Source of the DNA: Thermoflexus sp.
Lineage (GTDB): Bacteria; Chloroflexota; Anaerolineae; Thermoflexales; Thermoflexaceae
DNA: 64,000 bases
Assembly: GCF_034432235.1 (NCBI RefSeq)
Contig: NZ_DAOUCJ010000029.1
Coordinates: 40,852-104,851 of the forward strand
Direction of reading: 5' to 3'
The first letter of the stretch is position 1. Each line of letters begins with the position of its first letter. The notes beneath the pieces were generated by a model that was not told the DNA's origin, ran no database searches, and saw only the letters and a list, made by a program, of their open reading frames with translations. A program made the translations under genes and the position numbers. Positions 62,581 through 64,000 of this stretch are shown one piece after another.

Positions 62581-64000
62581 GGAGATCCCACCTCCTCCAC
62601 CGAGACCCCGATGGCCTCCAGCCAGGCTTTCAGGGCATGGGCATGATCGGCTCGCACCATCAGGGTGTGGGCGTCCAGCGGGCGGATCCACGGGGCCAGC
62701 TCCGGCTCATTCCCCAGCGCCTCCAGGATCTCCGGGCGATCCATCCGGAGCAGTAGGACATGTTCCCAGCGCGCGCGGGGCGGATGCTCGCTCCACGTCA
62801 GGAGGCGGGCCAGCAGCCAGGCCGGCAGGGGGCCGCGGTGAACCCGCTGCAGCCGTTGCAGGATCTGGGGAAGGGTCAGGCCGGCCGCCCGCCCGGCGCG
62901 CAGAGAAGCCTCGGTGATTCGAAATCCCTCCGGAATGCGTTCGGTGAACGGCTCGAGCAACCGCTCCACCCCAGGGTGCGGGAACGGGCCGGTCCAGCGG
63001 AGGATCCCCGGAGGCTCGGCGATCACCTGATGGCGCAGATCCTCCGGTCGGAACCCGGTCACCCAGGGGCGGATCCCCTGGAGACGCCACTGGGCTTCCA
63101 GATCCGGGAGCGGCTCTTCCGTCCACCCGATGGAATCCCTTAGCGGGCGGAGGCCAGGCCCCCCGGGGAGCGGTTCGCCCATGGTCCGGATCACGGTCAC
63201 CCGCCGGTAGATCCGGATCTGGTGAAACCGTCGGTGCCAGTCCTCCAGGGACCGCCGGACGTTGGAAGGCAGGGGCTCGCCGCTGATCCCTTCCAGGAAG
63301 CGGATGATCCGCGGGATGTCCCATCCCTGCTGAAGTCCGCGGTAGATGGTCTCGCGGGAGATCTGATACACGGATATGGGATCCCCGGGGCTGGGATCCG
63401 CAAAGGTCTCCAGCGCTGCGAGAATGGATTCCGGCACCGGCTCGAAGACCAGGATGCGGAAATCGGGCTGGACGATCAGGCGACCCCCTTCCTCGGGGAG
63501 GGAGACCGGCTCCCCCACGCCCAGCATCCATGCGCCGAAGGGCGTAAGGCGCACGGCTTCCCATCGGCCGTCTGTATTCCCCCGATCCAGAAGGCCCAGC
63601 CAGTGCAGCGGCCACAGGGTTTCCGCCACCAGCCAGGCCTTCAGCCGGGCGGCCATCTCCCGGCCCGCCGGGGAAAGGGGTTCCGGCAGACGGACCGGCC
63701 GCTCCGGGAAGATCGCTGCGAGCAGGCGAGGAAGGGGAATCCAGGATCCGGGCTCCTGACGCAGAGCCTGTTCCACGCGAGCGCGCAGGGAACCCGGAGA
63801 GAGCATCCCGTTGTTGAGGAGATCCTCGGGGTCTTCGCCTTTCCATACACGGAAGGCGGCCAGGGCCCGATCAAGAGCCCCCTGCTCCCAAAACGGATGC
63901 CGCAGATCCAGCATCAGGGTCGCTCCATGCGTTCGGAGCACCCCCATTCGCTCCAGCAGTTGCTGAAGGAAAGCGAGATAAATGGATCCCTGAGCAGGAT
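62577..64000 (-). CDS. helicase-associated (XPB/Ssl2-like N-terminal domain) protein, 5' truncated by window
   Basis: The frame is open to the right window edge, so the start is outside; 474 C-terminal residues are visible. LIVQPDFRILVFEPVPESILAALETFA, ISVYQISRETIYRGLQQGWDIPRIIRFLEG and LPSNVRRSLEDWHRRF match the Helicase_C_3 (XPB/Ssl2-type) domain. No ATPase motifs are visible in this part. The family is common in Actinobacteria and Chloroflexi and of unknown function. It overlaps the rsmF stop by 4 nt (convergent). Confidence 0.85.
   Translation of the reverse strand, partial: PAQGSIYLAFLQQLLERMGVLRTHGATLMLDLRHPFWEQGALDRALAAFRVWKGEDPEDLLNNGMLSPGSLRARVEQALRQEPGSWIPLPRLLAAIFPERPVRLPEPLSPAGREMAARLKAWLVAETLWPLHWLGLLDRGNTDGRWEAVRLTPFGAWMLGVGEPVSLPEEGGRLIVQPDFRILVFEPVPESILAALETFADPSPGDPISVYQISRETIYRGLQQGWDIPRIIRFLEGISGEPLPSNVRRSLEDWHRRFHQIRIYRRVTVIRTMGEPLPGGPGLRPLRDSIGWTEEPLPDLEAQWRLQGIRPWVTGFRPEDLRHQVIAEPPGILRWTGPFPHPGVERLLEPFTERIPEGFRITEASLRAGRAAGLTLPQILQRLQRVHRGPLPAWLLARLLTWSEHPPRARWEHVLLLRMDRPEILEALGNEPELAPWIRPLDAHTLMVRADHAHALKAWLEAIGVSVEEVGSP

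Overview
The window is high-GC DNA with densely packed genes that often overlap by a 4-nt ATGA or GTGA. It reads as the chromosome of a thermophilic member of the Chloroflexota, possibly Anaerolineae or Thermoflexia. The assignment is an inference. It rests on the histidine phosphatase / DUF3090 / SCO1664-type cassette (known mainly from Actinobacteria and Chloroflexi), the DUF1641-SQR pair, DUF4058 and YgiT-type small proteins, the many membrane glycosyltransferases and the overall GC bias. I saw no rRNA, tRNA, CRISPR array, prophage or intact insertion sequence.

Layout. 1-3 kb: end of a ClpP-like SDH protease and the three-gene phosphatase/DUF3090/PI-kinase-like cassette. 3-8.1 kb (minus): an AAA ATPase with a small Toprim-like partner, a sulfite-oxidase-type molybdoenzyme with a DoxX-like membrane protein, and a DUF255 thioredoxin-like protein. 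8.2-8.5 kb: a GC-rich palindromic repeat array with a second copy at 33.0-33.3 kb. 8.6-13.8 kb: a frameshifted DUF4058 gene, the SQR/DUF1641 pair, a sugar kinase, a LOG/DprA-like protein and proC. 14-20.7 kb: the housekeeping string rpmH-rnpA-yidD-(PQQ lipoprotein)-yidC-jag, then a PfkB kinase and parA-parB. 20.7-26.7 kb: M24 peptidase, ECF sigma/anti-sigma pair, amidohydrolase, a decayed EamA transporter and an MFS transporter. 27-33 kb: two tandem glutamate dehydrogenases preceded by a promoter-terminator unit (leader RNA or attenuator), a GIY-YIG protein, a TIM-barrel glycosidase and homoserine dehydrogenase.

33.3-48.7 kb is the most distinctive part. It holds two minus-strand gene strings with about ten polytopic GT-C-type glycosyltransferases or their remnants (GT87/DUF2029, AftB-like, GT39-like, PIG-V-like), coupled by overlapping stops and starts, plus a DUF362 protein and a squalene-cyclase-like repeat protein. 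One of these genes is frameshifted and one is a remnant. They probably use polyprenyl-phosphate-linked sugars to glycosylate surface polymers or proteins. Nearby genes fit that role: a GT4 glycosyltransferase and UppP (lipid carrier recycling) at 50.7-52.7 kb.

48.7-64 kb: two 57-residue Flp pilins not covered by normal ORF length cut-offs, a 146-bp element bounded by 12-bp inverted repeats, udk-GT4-uppP, a roadblock / V4R / response-regulator signalling module, a PIG-L deacetylase, a MecA-like PBP2 lipoprotein, a tyrosine recombinase lacking its C-terminal catalytic end, a YgiT-type zinc finger, deoC-lepB, an RsmF-type methyltransferase and the 3' part of a helicase-associated gene running off the window.
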